From Candidatus Leptovillus gracilis (GTDB lineage: Bacteria > Chloroflexota > Anaerolineae > Promineifilales > Promineifilaceae): a stretch of DNA of 64,000 nt. Within the stretch, counting starts at the first letter, position 1, and each line of letters begins with the position of its first letter. This document shows positions 49,721 to 58,353 of this stretch, piece by piece. Under the pieces are notes generated by a model. That model was given only the letters and a program-made list of their open reading frames with translations, had not been told where the DNA came from and searched no databases. Position numbers and translations under genes: made by a program. The stretch is taken from positions 62,001-126,000 of the forward strand of contig JADJXA010000002.1 of the NCBI GenBank assembly GCA_016716065.1. Direction: 5' to 3'.

Positions 49721-51706
49721 ATGAGCTTCACTGAGGAAATTAAAAGCCGACTAGACATTGTAGATCTCGTCTCCGAGACCGTTAACCTGCGCAAATCGGG
49801 GCGCTCTTACGCTGGTTTTTGTCCCTTCCACAGCAACACCCGCACCCCTGCCTTTTACGTCTTCCCAGAAACCCAGACCTGGCGCTGTTTTGGCGCCTGC
49901 GCCGAAGGCGGCGACATCTTTTCCTTCGTCATGAAGCGGGAAGGGTGGGATTTTAAGGAAACACTGCGCGTTCTGGCGCAAAAAGCGGGTGTGGAATTGG
50001 AAGCGGCTGCGCCAGTGAACAAGGTGCGCCAGGCGGCCGAAGACCGTTTGGGCGACTTGTTGGCCGCGGCCGCGGACTATTTTCACCTACTGCTGCTCCA
50101 CGCCCCCCAGGCGGAGGCGGCGCGGCAGTACGTGGCCAACCGCCTGCTCAGCCCGGAGACGCAGGCTCATTTCCAGATCGGTTTTGCCCTGGATTCCTGG
50201 GACCAGTGCCGCACCCATTTTAACGCCCAGGGCTACGACGACCTGATTTTGCTGGATGCCGGGCTGCTGACAGACAACCCGGACAAAGGCACGCGCTATG
50301 ATCGCTTCCGCAACCGGCTGATGATACCGATTCGCGATGGTAACGGCCGTGTTGTTGGTTTTGGTGCGCGCACGTTAGACCCGGATGGCCTGCCCAAGTA
50401 TCTCAATTCGCCACAAACCGGCCTGTTCAACAAAAGCAACCTGCTGTACGGCCTCGATGGGGCCAAACGCGCCATCCGTGAAGCGCGGCAGGCGGTGATT
50501 GTGGAAGGCTATATGGACGTGATGCAGGCGTGGCAGGCCGGGTTCCAAAACGTGGTGGCCCAGATGGGCACGGCGCTGACCCAGGCGCAGTTGGAGCAGC
50601 TAAAACGATACACCAAACGTTTTGTCATCGCTCTGGACGCCGACGCCGCCGGGGCCAAAGCGACCCTGCGCAGCCTGGAAGTGGCCCGCCAGACATTGGA
50701 CCGCGAGTTCGACACCCAATTTGATCCGCACAATCTGGTGCGCCACGAAAGCCGCCTGCAAGCGGACATTCGCATTGTCACCCTGCCGCCAGGCAATGAC
50801 CCGGACAAGCTGATCCGTGAGGACCCAGCGCAGTGGCCGCTGCTGCTGGCTAAAGCCAAACCGGTAGTGGAATATGTCATCGGCGTGTTGACGCAGGAGT
50901 TGGATATGGGCGACCTGAAGGCAAAAACGGCCGTCGCCCAACAAGTTATCCCGCTCATCGAAGACATTCAAAACCCCATGGAGCGTGACGGCTATTGGAG
51001 CAAACTGGCTCTGGCCCTGCGCGTAGATGAACGAACTTTGCGCCAGGTGCGCCGCCCGGAACGGCAACGGCCGTCGGCCAAACAGAACCCCACACCCCTG
51101 CCAACCACCAAAGCGCCAGAACTGGCCGCTGTCCGTCAATTCCGCGAAATGGATGGCGGGCTGGGCAGAGGCCATGTCTCCATCAAAAAAAAGGAGGCCT
51201 TTTTCCTCAGCCAGATACTTCATCACCCCAAAGCGCTGGCCGACGTGAACCAGGCCCTCAGTCAGGCCCACCAGCCCACTGTTGCGCCGGCCGATTTCAC
51301 CGCCACCGAAGACCGTACCCTCTGGCCGCAGATGGTTCATTGGAGCAAGGGTGGTTCGTTTGTCACGATTCAGGATTTGTGCGATAGTTTAGGCCATCCC
51401 TTGCTGGATCGAGTGCAATATCTCCAAACGCTCGCCCCTACACTCGATACAAACCTGGATCGTCTGGCCGATCAGCTTGTCCTTGCTGTGCTGGATTGGC
51501 GCATCGAAAAAGTACGCCAGTTACGGACAGAATTGCAGCGATTTGTCGCCGATGCGAAACAAGAAGCCGATGCAGAATCTTACCAGGAGTACATGGCGCA
51601 GTTGCAGGAATTGTCTGTGACTAAGAATGGGCTAGACCAGGCCAGAAACGCCATGTCGGCCACCAGCCGCCGCCGCGCTGAAGACGCGGCCCTCAGTCGT
51701 TATTGA
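49721..51706 (+). CDS. dnaG: DNA primase
   Basis: DnaG makes the RNA primers for chromosome replication. The 661-aa product starts with the zinc ribbon (CPFHSNTRTPAFYV, then WRCFGACAEGGD near residues 37-67). The catalytic core has the conserved RFRNRLMIPI and FGARTLD segments. The Toprim motifs are VEGYMDVMQAWQAG, then VIALDADAAG. The C-terminal third, which binds DnaB in other bacteria, is more variable and helical. The rpoD gene follows after 100 bp, the classic macromolecular-synthesis arrangement without rpsU. Confidence 0.96.
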   Translation: MSFTEEIKSRLDIVDLVSETVNLRKSGRSYAGFCPFHSNTRTPAFYVFPETQTWRCFGACAEGGDIFSFVMKREGWDFKETLRVLAQKAGVELEAAAPVNKVRQAAEDRLGDLLAAAADYFHLLLLHAPQAEAARQYVANRLLSPETQAHFQIGFALDSWDQCRTHFNAQGYDDLILLDAGLLTDNPDKGTRYDRFRNRLMIPIRDGNGRVVGFGARTLDPDGLPKYLNSPQTGLFNKSNLLYGLDGAKRAIREARQAVIVEGYMDVMQAWQAGFQNVVAQMGTALTQAQLEQLKRYTKRFVIALDADAAGAKATLRSLEVARQTLDREFDTQFDPHNLVRHESRLQADIRIVTLPPGNDPDKLIREDPAQWPLLLAKAKPVVEYVIGVLTQELDMGDLKAKTAVAQQVIPLIEDIQNPMERDGYWSKLALALRVDERTLRQVRRPERQRPSAKQNPTPLPTTKAPELAAVRQFREMDGGLGRGHVSIKKKEAFFLSQILHHPKALADVNQALSQAHQPTVAPADFTATEDRTLWPQMVHWSKGGSFVTIQDLCDSLGHPLLDRVQYLQTLAPTLDTNLDRLADQLVLAVLDWRIEKVRQLRTELQRFVADAKQEADAESYQEYMAQLQELSVTKNGLDQARNAMSATSRRRAEDAALSRY

Positions 51707-51728
51707 GCATAGGACGCTGATGGTTAAA

Positions 51729-51756
51729 CCAGACAGGCTGCCGATAACCTGTCTGG
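51729..51756 (+). other. Perfect hairpin between dnaG and rpoD
   Basis: CCAGACAGG (51729-51737) pairs with CCTGTCTGG (51748-51756) around a 10-nt loop. No T-run follows. In the dnaG-rpoD operons of other bacteria an RNA structure here lowers or processes the message; a similar role is inferred. Confidence 0.5.
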
Positions 51757-51768
51757 CCTTGATGGAAC

Positions 51769-51797
51769 TTGAGCTTGACGCAAGGATGTGGTAATAG
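51769..51797 (+). promoter_or_regulatory. Possible internal rpoD promoter
   Basis: TTGAGC (51769-51774) and TAATAG (51792-51797) are 17 bp apart. The rpoD ATG at 51807 would lie within a few bases of the transcription start, as at other leaderless sites in the window. Confidence 0.35.
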
Positions 51798-51806
51798 GCG
51801 GAGAAG

Positions 51807-53501
51807 ATGGATTTAGAACCCAACATGGATGATGAATTAGACGACCTGCCGGAAGACGAAGAACCCTTTTTGGACATTGAGGCGCTGGTCAAAAAAGCGC
51901 GCCGCTCGCGCCAGATAGACGAAGCAGATGTGCAATCTATCCTGGCGACGGCCGATGAGGATCAGGCCGGCCAATTGTATGACCGGCTGCAAAAAATGGG
52001 TATCCGCGTCGTTTCCGCTTCGGGGGAAACGGTGGATGACCTGGGCGAAGCATCCAACCTGCTGCGTCCCGGCCTGTTGGATGATTCCCTGGATGACGTG
52101 GATGATGATACCTATTATGGCGGCGATACCGAAGATGACCCGGTCCACACTTACTTAAAAGAAATCGGTCAGGTCCCGCTGCTGACGTCGGAGCAAGAAA
52201 TCTGGTTGTCTACGCAGCTGAAAGCGGCGGTGGAAATGGAACGGCTGACAAAAAACCTGAACGGCGAAGAAGCCGAAGGTCCCAGAGTCCATTTTCGCCT
52301 GATGATCGCCAATTATGCTGAGCTTTGGGAAGGGTGGCAGCGCGTTCTGACGGCCAGCGCCCGGCTGGGAGTGGAATCGCCAGATTTTAGCCGGCTGGTG
52401 GATGAGGCACAGCATTTACGGCAGAGCTGGCAAGACGGCCGTCATTCCTACATCCGCTCTTACCTCAACGATGGCAACTGGGGGCAGGATGAGGTATGGA
52501 CTGAACTGGCTGAAAGCTGCTTTTCCGTATTCACCGCCCTGTATCTGCTGCCCATCAACCGTTCCCGGATGATTGGCGAATATTATGCCGAAAACGGCCG
52601 TCCGCCCGACCTGAACTATTTCCTTGCCCGCATGGAAGAAGACGACGTCGCCCTCAAATACAACGAATTTATGATCTTCCACCTGGCCGAAGAAGCCAAA
52701 GTCAGCCTGACGCGAGCCAACTTGCGCCTGGTGGTCAGCGTCGCCAAGCGCTACATGGGGCGTGGCATCCACCTGCTGGACCTGGTTCAGGAAGGCAATG
52801 TCGGCCTGCTGCGCGCCGTGGAGAAATTTGATCACACCAAAGGGTACAAATTCAGCACCTACGCCACCTGGTGGATTCGGCAGGCCGTCAGCCGGGCCAT
52901 CGCCGATCAGGCCCGCACCATCCGCATCCCCGTCCATATGTACGAAACCATCAACAAAATCGTACGGATGCAGCGCGAATTGGTGCAGCGCCTGGGCCAC
53001 GAACCCTCCGTTGAAGAATTGGCCCTGGAATTGGACTACATGACGCCCGATGAGGTAGACGAAATCCGCCGTTCAATGGACAGCGAAGAGCCGTTGGACC
53101 CGGTGTTGAACCGCAAATATCGCCAATCCGTCAGTAAAATCCGCGACATTCTGCGTATTTCTATGGACCCCATGTCGCTGGAAACGCCGGTGGGCAACGG
53201 CGAAGAAGCCACCGAATTCGGCGATTTTATCCCCGACGAAAGCGTCGTGGAACCGGTGGACGCCGCCTCGAAAGAGCTGCTGCGCGAGCAAATTCGCTCC
53301 GTCCTCAGCTTCCTCAGCGACCGTGAACGCGAAGTGTTGGAGATGCGTTTCGGCCTGAACGACGGCAAAGACCATACCCTGGAAGAAGTAGGCAAGAGCT
53401 TCGGCGTCACCCGTGAGCGGATTCGCCAGATTGAGGCAAAGGCCCTGCGTAAACTGCGCCACCCCAGCCGCAGTAAGTCGCTGCGCGATTATTTGACCTA
53501 G
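51807..53501 (+). CDS. rpoD: Primary RNA polymerase sigma factor (RpoD/SigA)
   Basis: This subunit directs RNA polymerase to most promoters. The 564-aa product has an acidic N-terminus (region 1.1-like, with long Glu/Asp stretches), region 1.2 (DPVHTYLKEIGQVPLLTSEQE) and a spacer of about 150 residues. Region 2 follows (LDLVQEGNVGLLRAVEKFD, then KFSTYATWWIRQAVSRAIADQ), then regions 3 and 4 (LSDREREVLEMRFGLNDG, then VTRERIRQIEAKALRKLRHP). The length is normal for a primary sigma. A terminator follows at 53598. The -10 and -35 boxes in this window agree with its expected specificity. Confidence 0.96.
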   Translation: MDLEPNMDDELDDLPEDEEPFLDIEALVKKARRSRQIDEADVQSILATADEDQAGQLYDRLQKMGIRVVSASGETVDDLGEASNLLRPGLLDDSLDDVDDDTYYGGDTEDDPVHTYLKEIGQVPLLTSEQEIWLSTQLKAAVEMERLTKNLNGEEAEGPRVHFRLMIANYAELWEGWQRVLTASARLGVESPDFSRLVDEAQHLRQSWQDGRHSYIRSYLNDGNWGQDEVWTELAESCFSVFTALYLLPINRSRMIGEYYAENGRPPDLNYFLARMEEDDVALKYNEFMIFHLAEEAKVSLTRANLRLVVSVAKRYMGRGIHLLDLVQEGNVGLLRAVEKFDHTKGYKFSTYATWWIRQAVSRAIADQARTIRIPVHMYETINKIVRMQRELVQRLGHEPSVEELALELDYMTPDEVDEIRRSMDSEEPLDPVLNRKYRQSVSKIRDILRISMDPMSLETPVGNGEEATEFGDFIPDESVVEPVDAASKELLREQIRSVLSFLSDREREVLEMRFGLNDGKDHTLEEVGKSFGVTRERIRQIEAKALRKLRHPSRSKSLRDYLT

Positions 53502-53597
53502 TGCCGGTGTTCCGAAGTCCGTATTCCGTTGCCGATGGCGGTTATTAGAGGCAGCGACCCACCGCTTACCGAATACGATTACCAGCAGTTTGTTGAT

Positions 53598-53635
53598 AAT
53601 ACGCAATGTGCAGCCCGGCACATTGCGTATTTTGA
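53598..53635 (+). terminator. Terminator after rpoD
   Basis: A perfect 14-bp stem (AATACGCAATGTGC at 53598-53611 with 53618-53631) encloses a 6-nt loop and is followed by TTTGATTT. It separates rpoD from the nuo operon. Confidence 0.8.
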
Positions 53636-53678
53636 TTTGATGGCGCTGGGGAGGGTTCCTGGCGACGGCCGTAACCCT

Positions 53679-53707
53679 TTGCTAGACCCTTTTGCTTGTG
53701 ATAGAAT
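53679..53707 (+). promoter_or_regulatory. Promoter of the nuo operon
   Basis: TTGCTA (53679-53684) and TAGAAT (53702-53707) are exactly 17 bp apart, 58 bp before nuoA. A short GAGG-TTAG-CCTC hairpin lies in the predicted leader. Confidence 0.55.
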
Positions 53708-53764
53708 GCACACGCTTTGACGAGGTTAGCCTCACCCTGAATTCAAGTAAGATAGTAAACGCCT

Positions 53765-54133
53765 ATGCCAAACCAAATACTCGTTGATTATCTTCCCCTG
53801 GCGGTATTGTTGGGAATCGCTCTTTTCTTTGCCTTGCTGCTGCCCATTTTATCGCTCAATTTAGGCCCGAAACGGCCGTCGCAGCGCAAACAAGCTCCCT
53901 ATGAATCCGGCATGACGGCCATTGGCGAAGCCCAACGTCGTTTACCCGTCAAATTTTACCGCATCGCTGTACTATTCATTTTGTTCGACGTAGACATCAT
54001 CCTGCTCGTGCCCTGGGCCATGACCTTCCGTGATTTAGGATTGTATGGTCTGGCGGTGATGTTCATCTTTATGTTCATGTTCATTTTGGGGGATGTCTGG
54101 GTCTGGAAAAAGGGAGTACTCGAATGGGAATAG
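53765..54133 (+). CDS. nuoA: NADH-quinone oxidoreductase subunit A
   Basis: NuoA is a small membrane subunit that joins the arms of complex I near the quinone site. The 122-aa product has three helices (YLPLAVLLGIALFFALLLPIL; FYRIAVLFILFDVDIILLVPWAM; LYGLAVMFIFMFMFILGDVWVW) and the conserved loop PYESGMTAIGEAQRR. It overlaps nuoB by 10 nt and is the first of at least twelve nuo genes in canonical order. Confidence 0.95.
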   Translation: MPNQILVDYLPLAVLLGIALFFALLLPILSLNLGPKRPSQRKQAPYESGMTAIGEAQRRLPVKFYRIAVLFILFDVDIILLVPWAMTFRDLGLYGLAVMFIFMFMFILGDVWVWKKGVLEWE

Positions 54134-54606
54134 AACAAAAACTCGGCAACCTCGGCGTTGTCACCTATCGGTTGGAAGATTTGGTTAACTGGGGCCGCAC
54201 CAATGCGATGTGGCCTATTTTGTTTGGTCTGGCCTGCTGCGCCATCGAAATGATGGGGTCACAGGCCGCCCACTACGACGCCTCTCGTTTTGGCATGGAA
54301 CTCAATCGGCCGTCGCCGCGCCAATCTGACCTCATGATTGTCGCCGGCCGCGTCACCCGCAAAATGGCCCCTGTGGTACGCCGCCTCTACGACCAGATGC
54401 CGGAGCCGAAGTGGGTCATCGCCATGGGCGACTGCGCCTCCTGCGGCGGCATCTTCAACAACTACGCCATCGTCCAGGGCGTAGACGAAATTATCCCCGT
54501 GGACGTTTACGTCGGCGGCTGTCCGCCCCGGCCAGAAGCCCTCATTGATGGCATCATGTCCCTTCATGAAAAAATCCGCAACGAAAAATTAGGGGATTGG
54601 GCCTGA
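54124..54606 (+). CDS. nuoB: NADH-quinone oxidoreductase subunit B
   Basis: NuoB carries cluster N2, which passes electrons to quinone. The 160-aa product has the paired cysteines (FGLACCAIEMM), CASCGG and GCPPRPEALIDGI that bind the 4Fe-4S centre. It overlaps nuoA and nuoC. Confidence 0.96.
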   Translation: MGIEQKLGNLGVVTYRLEDLVNWGRTNAMWPILFGLACCAIEMMGSQAAHYDASRFGMELNRPSPRQSDLMIVAGRVTRKMAPVVRRLYDQMPEPKWVIAMGDCASCGGIFNNYAIVQGVDEIIPVDVYVGGCPPRPEALIDGIMSLHEKIRNEKLGDWA

Positions 54607-55130
54607 TGAACAACCATGACCTCGTTGTAGAAAAAATCAAACAAAGTTACCCGGACGCCCTGGAAGAAATTTACGACCATCGCGGCGAACGCACCCTCTA
54701 CATCCGCAAAGCCGACCTGAAAGCGGTCTGCCAATTCCTGCGCGACGAACCGACGCTGCGCTACAACTTCCTCAGCGACATTTGCGCCGACGACATGCTG
54801 CCAGACTTTCCCCGCTTCGCTGTCAATTACCAGCTTTACTCCATTCCCCATAACCATCGCCTGCGCCTGCGCGTGCGCGTGGAAGACCCAGAAGATGGGC
54901 CGGAAACCGTTGCCCTAATTTGGGCCATTGCCACCTGGCTGGAGATGGAGGTTTGGGACTTGATGGGTGTGCGGTTTAAGGGCAACACCAGCCTGCGGCG
55001 TCTCTTCTTGCCCGAAGATTGGCAGGGCCATCCCCTGCGCAAAGATTACCCATTGGGCTACGAAGAGGTCCAATTTTCGTTTAACTTCGACGAAATCAAC
55101 GCCAAGAAACCACACGCTACGAAAGATTAA
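54606..55130 (+). CDS. nuoC: NADH-quinone oxidoreductase subunit C
   Basis: The ATG at 54606 overlaps the nuoB stop (TGATG). The 174-aa product shows the 30-kDa subunit signature in its second half (LEMEVWDLMGVRFKGNTSLRRLFLPEDWQGHPLRKDYPL). It is separate from nuoD, unlike the fused NuoCD of Escherichia. It lies in the peripheral arm. Confidence 0.95.
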   Translation: MNNHDLVVEKIKQSYPDALEEIYDHRGERTLYIRKADLKAVCQFLRDEPTLRYNFLSDICADDMLPDFPRFAVNYQLYSIPHNHRLRLRVRVEDPEDGPETVALIWAIATWLEMEVWDLMGVRFKGNTSLRRLFLPEDWQGHPLRKDYPLGYEEVQFSFNFDEINAKKPHATKD

Positions 55131-55200
55131 GGGGGAACGGCCGTCTATCTCTGTTCACTCTTCTTCGCACTGAGCACTGCCCACCAACCCAAAGGTACCT

Positions 55201-56457
55201 ATGTTACTGACTCCTGGAAACGACACCATCCAAGAACTAACCCTCGAAGAACTGCGCAATAAGGTTGGAACCGGGATGGAAATTGAGGATGCCGAAGAAC
55301 ACATGCTCCTGAGCATGGGGCCACAGCATCCCAGCACCCATGGCGTTCTGCGTCTCCTGGTCGAATTAGATGGCGAAACCGTCGTCAACCTGGCCCCAGA
55401 CATTGGCTTCCTGCACACCGGCATCGAAAAAAACATGGAGGCCAAAACCTACACCAAAGCCCTGGTCATGACCGACCGCATGGATTACCTCTCGCCGATG
55501 TCCAACAACCTGGGCTATATCCTGGCGATAGAGAAACTGTTAGGCGTTGAAGCTACGCCCCGCGCCCAGGCCATCCGCGTTATTCTCACCGAGCTTCAGC
55601 GCGTCGCCAGCCATCTGGTCTGGCTGGGAACCAGCGCCCTGGACCTGGCGGCCATGACAGTGTTTTTGTACGCCTTCCGCGAGCGAGAATACATTTTAGA
55701 CCTGTTCGAGATGGTCGCCGGGCAGCGCATGATGGTCAGCTACTTTCGCCCTGGCGGGCTGTGGCGCGACATACCGGACGAATTTGTACCGGCCGTGCGC
55801 CACTTCCTGGACTTCATGCCCGGCAAAATTGCTGATTACGAAGGGCTGCTGAAAAACAACCCGATTTTCCTCAAACGAACCAAAGGCGTGGGCGTCGTGA
55901 CGGCCGAAGACGCCATTGCCTGGGGCTTAACCGGCGGCTGCCTGCGCGGTTCTGGCGTGAACTACGATGTGCGTAAAGCCAACCCTTACTGCGGCTACGA
56001 GCAGTACGATTTTGACGTGCCCCTGGAAACGGATGGCGACGTCTACGCCCGTTATCGGGTGCGCGTGGCCGAGATATGGCAGAGTTTGCGCATCATCGAG
56101 CAGGCCATCAACAAACTGCCAGATGGCCCGGTGCAAATCTCCGACCGCAAAATTGTGCCGCCGCCCCGCTCTGAACTGGGCAAAAGCATGGAAGCGGTGA
56201 TCCACCACTTTAAGCTGTGGACGGAAGGGTTTAGCGTGCCGGCCGGTTTTGTCTACCTGGCGATTGAATCACCGCGCGGCGAATTTGGCGTGTACCTGCG
56301 CAGCGATGGCGGACCCAAACCAGCGCGGGTGCATTTTCGCGGTCCCTCTTATGTCAATCTCGCTTCCCTGCCGCGTATGTCTAAAAACCTGTTTGTCGCC
56401 GACGTGGTCGCCATTATCGGCTCCATTGACATTGTGTTGGGTGAGATAGACCGGTAA
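55201..56457 (+). CDS. nuoD: NADH-quinone oxidoreductase subunit D
   Basis: NuoD is the 49-kDa subunit that forms the quinone pocket with NuoB. The 418-aa product has MGPQHPSTHGVLRLLVELDGE, IGFLHTGIEKNME and a C-terminus SIDIVLGEIDR, all typical. It is 70 bp after nuoC; this gap holds one ACGGCCGT. No octamer occurs within the gene. Confidence 0.96.
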   Translation: MLLTPGNDTIQELTLEELRNKVGTGMEIEDAEEHMLLSMGPQHPSTHGVLRLLVELDGETVVNLAPDIGFLHTGIEKNMEAKTYTKALVMTDRMDYLSPMSNNLGYILAIEKLLGVEATPRAQAIRVILTELQRVASHLVWLGTSALDLAAMTVFLYAFREREYILDLFEMVAGQRMMVSYFRPGGLWRDIPDEFVPAVRHFLDFMPGKIADYEGLLKNNPIFLKRTKGVGVVTAEDAIAWGLTGGCLRGSGVNYDVRKANPYCGYEQYDFDVPLETDGDVYARYRVRVAEIWQSLRIIEQAINKLPDGPVQISDRKIVPPPRSELGKSMEAVIHHFKLWTEGFSVPAGFVYLAIESPRGEFGVYLRSDGGPKPARVHFRGPSYVNLASLPRMSKNLFVADVVAIIGSIDIVLGEIDR

Positions 56458-56502
56458 CAAATGGTCAATCGTTAATTGTCAATTGGTAACTGGGAGAAAA
56501 CC

Positions 56503-57024
56503 TTGATCGCTGAAAAGTACGCCAAAGAAATAGAAGGGATATTGGCGCGGTTTCCCACGAAGAAATCGGCCGTTTTGCCCCTGATGCACCTGGCCCAACA
56601 TGAATACGGCTACATGAGCGACGAAGCCAAACGCGAAGTAGCCGCCATCCTGGGTCTGGATCCCACCCACGTGTTGTCGCTGGCCGGTTTCTATTCGCTG
56701 TATTACGAAGAGCCGGTAGGCAAATACGTGCTGGAAATTTGCAACGACCTGGCCTGCGCCCTGCGCGGCGCGGATGAATTTGTGGAGATGGCTTCTGCCA
56801 AATTAGGCATCCCGGTAGATGGCACAACTGAAGACGGCCTGTTCACCCTGAAAACCGTGATGTGCCTGGGCGCTTGCGACCGCGCGCCGATGCTGCAATG
56901 CAATTTGCGCTTTGAAGAGAACCTGGACGAGGCGAAATTTGCTGCGTTGTTGGCCCGGCTGCGCCAGGATGCCAAACAACTATCTGTGGTGGAAAAAATC
57001 ACGTCATACGCCATCGGCGAATGA
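56503..57024 (+). CDS. nuoE: NADH-quinone oxidoreductase subunit E
   Basis: NuoE binds the 2Fe-2S centre N1a. A TTG at 56503 with GGGAG 6 nt before it is my start, giving 173 aa; a longer frame from 56476 runs through a low-complexity gap. The four cysteines sit in ICNDLACALRG and MCLGACDRAPM, though the first pair spacing is slightly unusual for the family. Residues 20-80 (KKSAVLPLMHLAQHEYGYMS) fit the helical NuoE start. Confidence 0.92.
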   Translation: MIAEKYAKEIEGILARFPTKKSAVLPLMHLAQHEYGYMSDEAKREVAAILGLDPTHVLSLAGFYSLYYEEPVGKYVLEICNDLACALRGADEFVEMASAKLGIPVDGTTEDGLFTLKTVMCLGACDRAPMLQCNLRFEENLDEAKFAALLARLRQDAKQLSVVEKITSYAIGE

Positions 57025-57042
57025 CGTGCTGAGGTGAAATCT

Positions 57043-58332
57043 ATGACCTATCTTTTGTTGCGTCACCGGGACATTCCCGATTTGCACCAAATTGACGTCT
57101 ACCAGGCGCATGGTGGCTATAACGGTTTGCGCAAAGCCGTGCTGGAAATGAGCACACAAGAGGTGATAGACGTGGTACGGGCGTCGGGACTGCGCGGCCG
57201 GGGTGGGGCGGGCTTCCCCACCGGCGTTAAGTGGAGCTTCATTCCCAAGGGGCCGGGCGAGAAATACGTGGTCATTAACACAGACGAATCGGAGACCGGC
57301 ACGTTTAAGGACCGGGAACTTTCGGAAAAGAACCCGCATCAGGTGATTGAAGGGGCGATCATTGCCGCCTATTCGATAGGCGCAAAGACCATTTACAACT
57401 ACTTCCGCGGCGAGTTTATGGACGCGGGTTATGCGATGGAAGAAGCCATCCGCGAGGCGTATGCGGCCGGTTTCCTGGGTAAAAACATTCTGGGCAGTGA
57501 GTTTAGCTGTGATTTTTACTGCCATTATGGCGCCGGAGCCTATATTTGTGGTGAAGAGACGGCGTTGATCAACTCCTTGCAAGGTGAGTTGGGTCAGCCG
57601 TGGTCGAAGCCGCCGTTTCCGGCCGTGGAAGGGCTGTACCGCAAACCAACTGTGGTGAACAACACAGAAACGCTGGCCAATGTGCCCTTGATCATGGTGA
57701 ATGGGGCGGAGTGGTACATGGGTCTGGGCACGGACAAGAGTCCGGGTGTCAAAATTGTGTGCATGAGCGGCCACGTGGAAAAGCCGGGCAATTATGAAGT
57801 GGAGATGGGCGTTACGTATCGCCAACTCATTGAAATGGCCGGGGGGATGCGTGGCGGCAAAAAGTTTAAAGCGCTGCTGCCTAGCGGCGGCTCTGGTCCG
57901 GTGATTACGGATAAGGCGCTGGACGCACCCATGACTTACGAAGGACTGACGCCGTTTGACTCGGTGATGGGGTCGGCGTCGGTGATTGTGATGGATGAAA
58001 GCACCGATATGGTGTGGGCGGCGTTGAAGATGTCGCACTTTTTTAAGCATGAGTCGTGCGGCAAATGTACGCCGTGTCGTGAAGGGACTTTTTGGATGGA
58101 GAAGCTGCTCCATCGCATCTATGATGGGCATGGCACGCCACAGGACATTATCACATTGGAGAGCGTCGCCAACCAGATTGGTGGACGGACATTGTGCGCC
58201 CTGGGCGATTTTGCCATTAACCCTGTTCTCTCGACGATCAAGCATTTCCCGGAAGAGTACCGGGCGAAGGTGCAGGGTTCGTCGAACGGACAGATGAAAC
58301 AGGTGGCGGCGAGAACGGCCGTCCCCTCTTAA
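57043..58332 (+). CDS. nuoF: NADH-quinone oxidoreductase subunit F
   Basis: NuoF binds NADH, FMN and a 4Fe-4S cluster. The ATG at 57043 with GAGGTG before it gives 429 aa. RGRGGAGFPTGVKWSF and GAGAYICGEETALINS are the FMN and NADH sites; SCGKCTPCREG near residue 345 binds iron-sulfur N3. One ACGGCCGT stands in the last codons. Confidence 0.96.
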   Translation: MTYLLLRHRDIPDLHQIDVYQAHGGYNGLRKAVLEMSTQEVIDVVRASGLRGRGGAGFPTGVKWSFIPKGPGEKYVVINTDESETGTFKDRELSEKNPHQVIEGAIIAAYSIGAKTIYNYFRGEFMDAGYAMEEAIREAYAAGFLGKNILGSEFSCDFYCHYGAGAYICGEETALINSLQGELGQPWSKPPFPAVEGLYRKPTVVNNTETLANVPLIMVNGAEWYMGLGTDKSPGVKIVCMSGHVEKPGNYEVEMGVTYRQLIEMAGGMRGGKKFKALLPSGGSGPVITDKALDAPMTYEGLTPFDSVMGSASVIVMDESTDMVWAALKMSHFFKHESCGKCTPCREGTFWMEKLLHRIYDGHGTPQDIITLESVANQIGGRTLCALGDFAINPVLSTIKHFPEEYRAKVQGSSNGQMKQVAARTAVPS

Positions 58333-58353
58333 CCCCGGAGTAGAGATTACCAC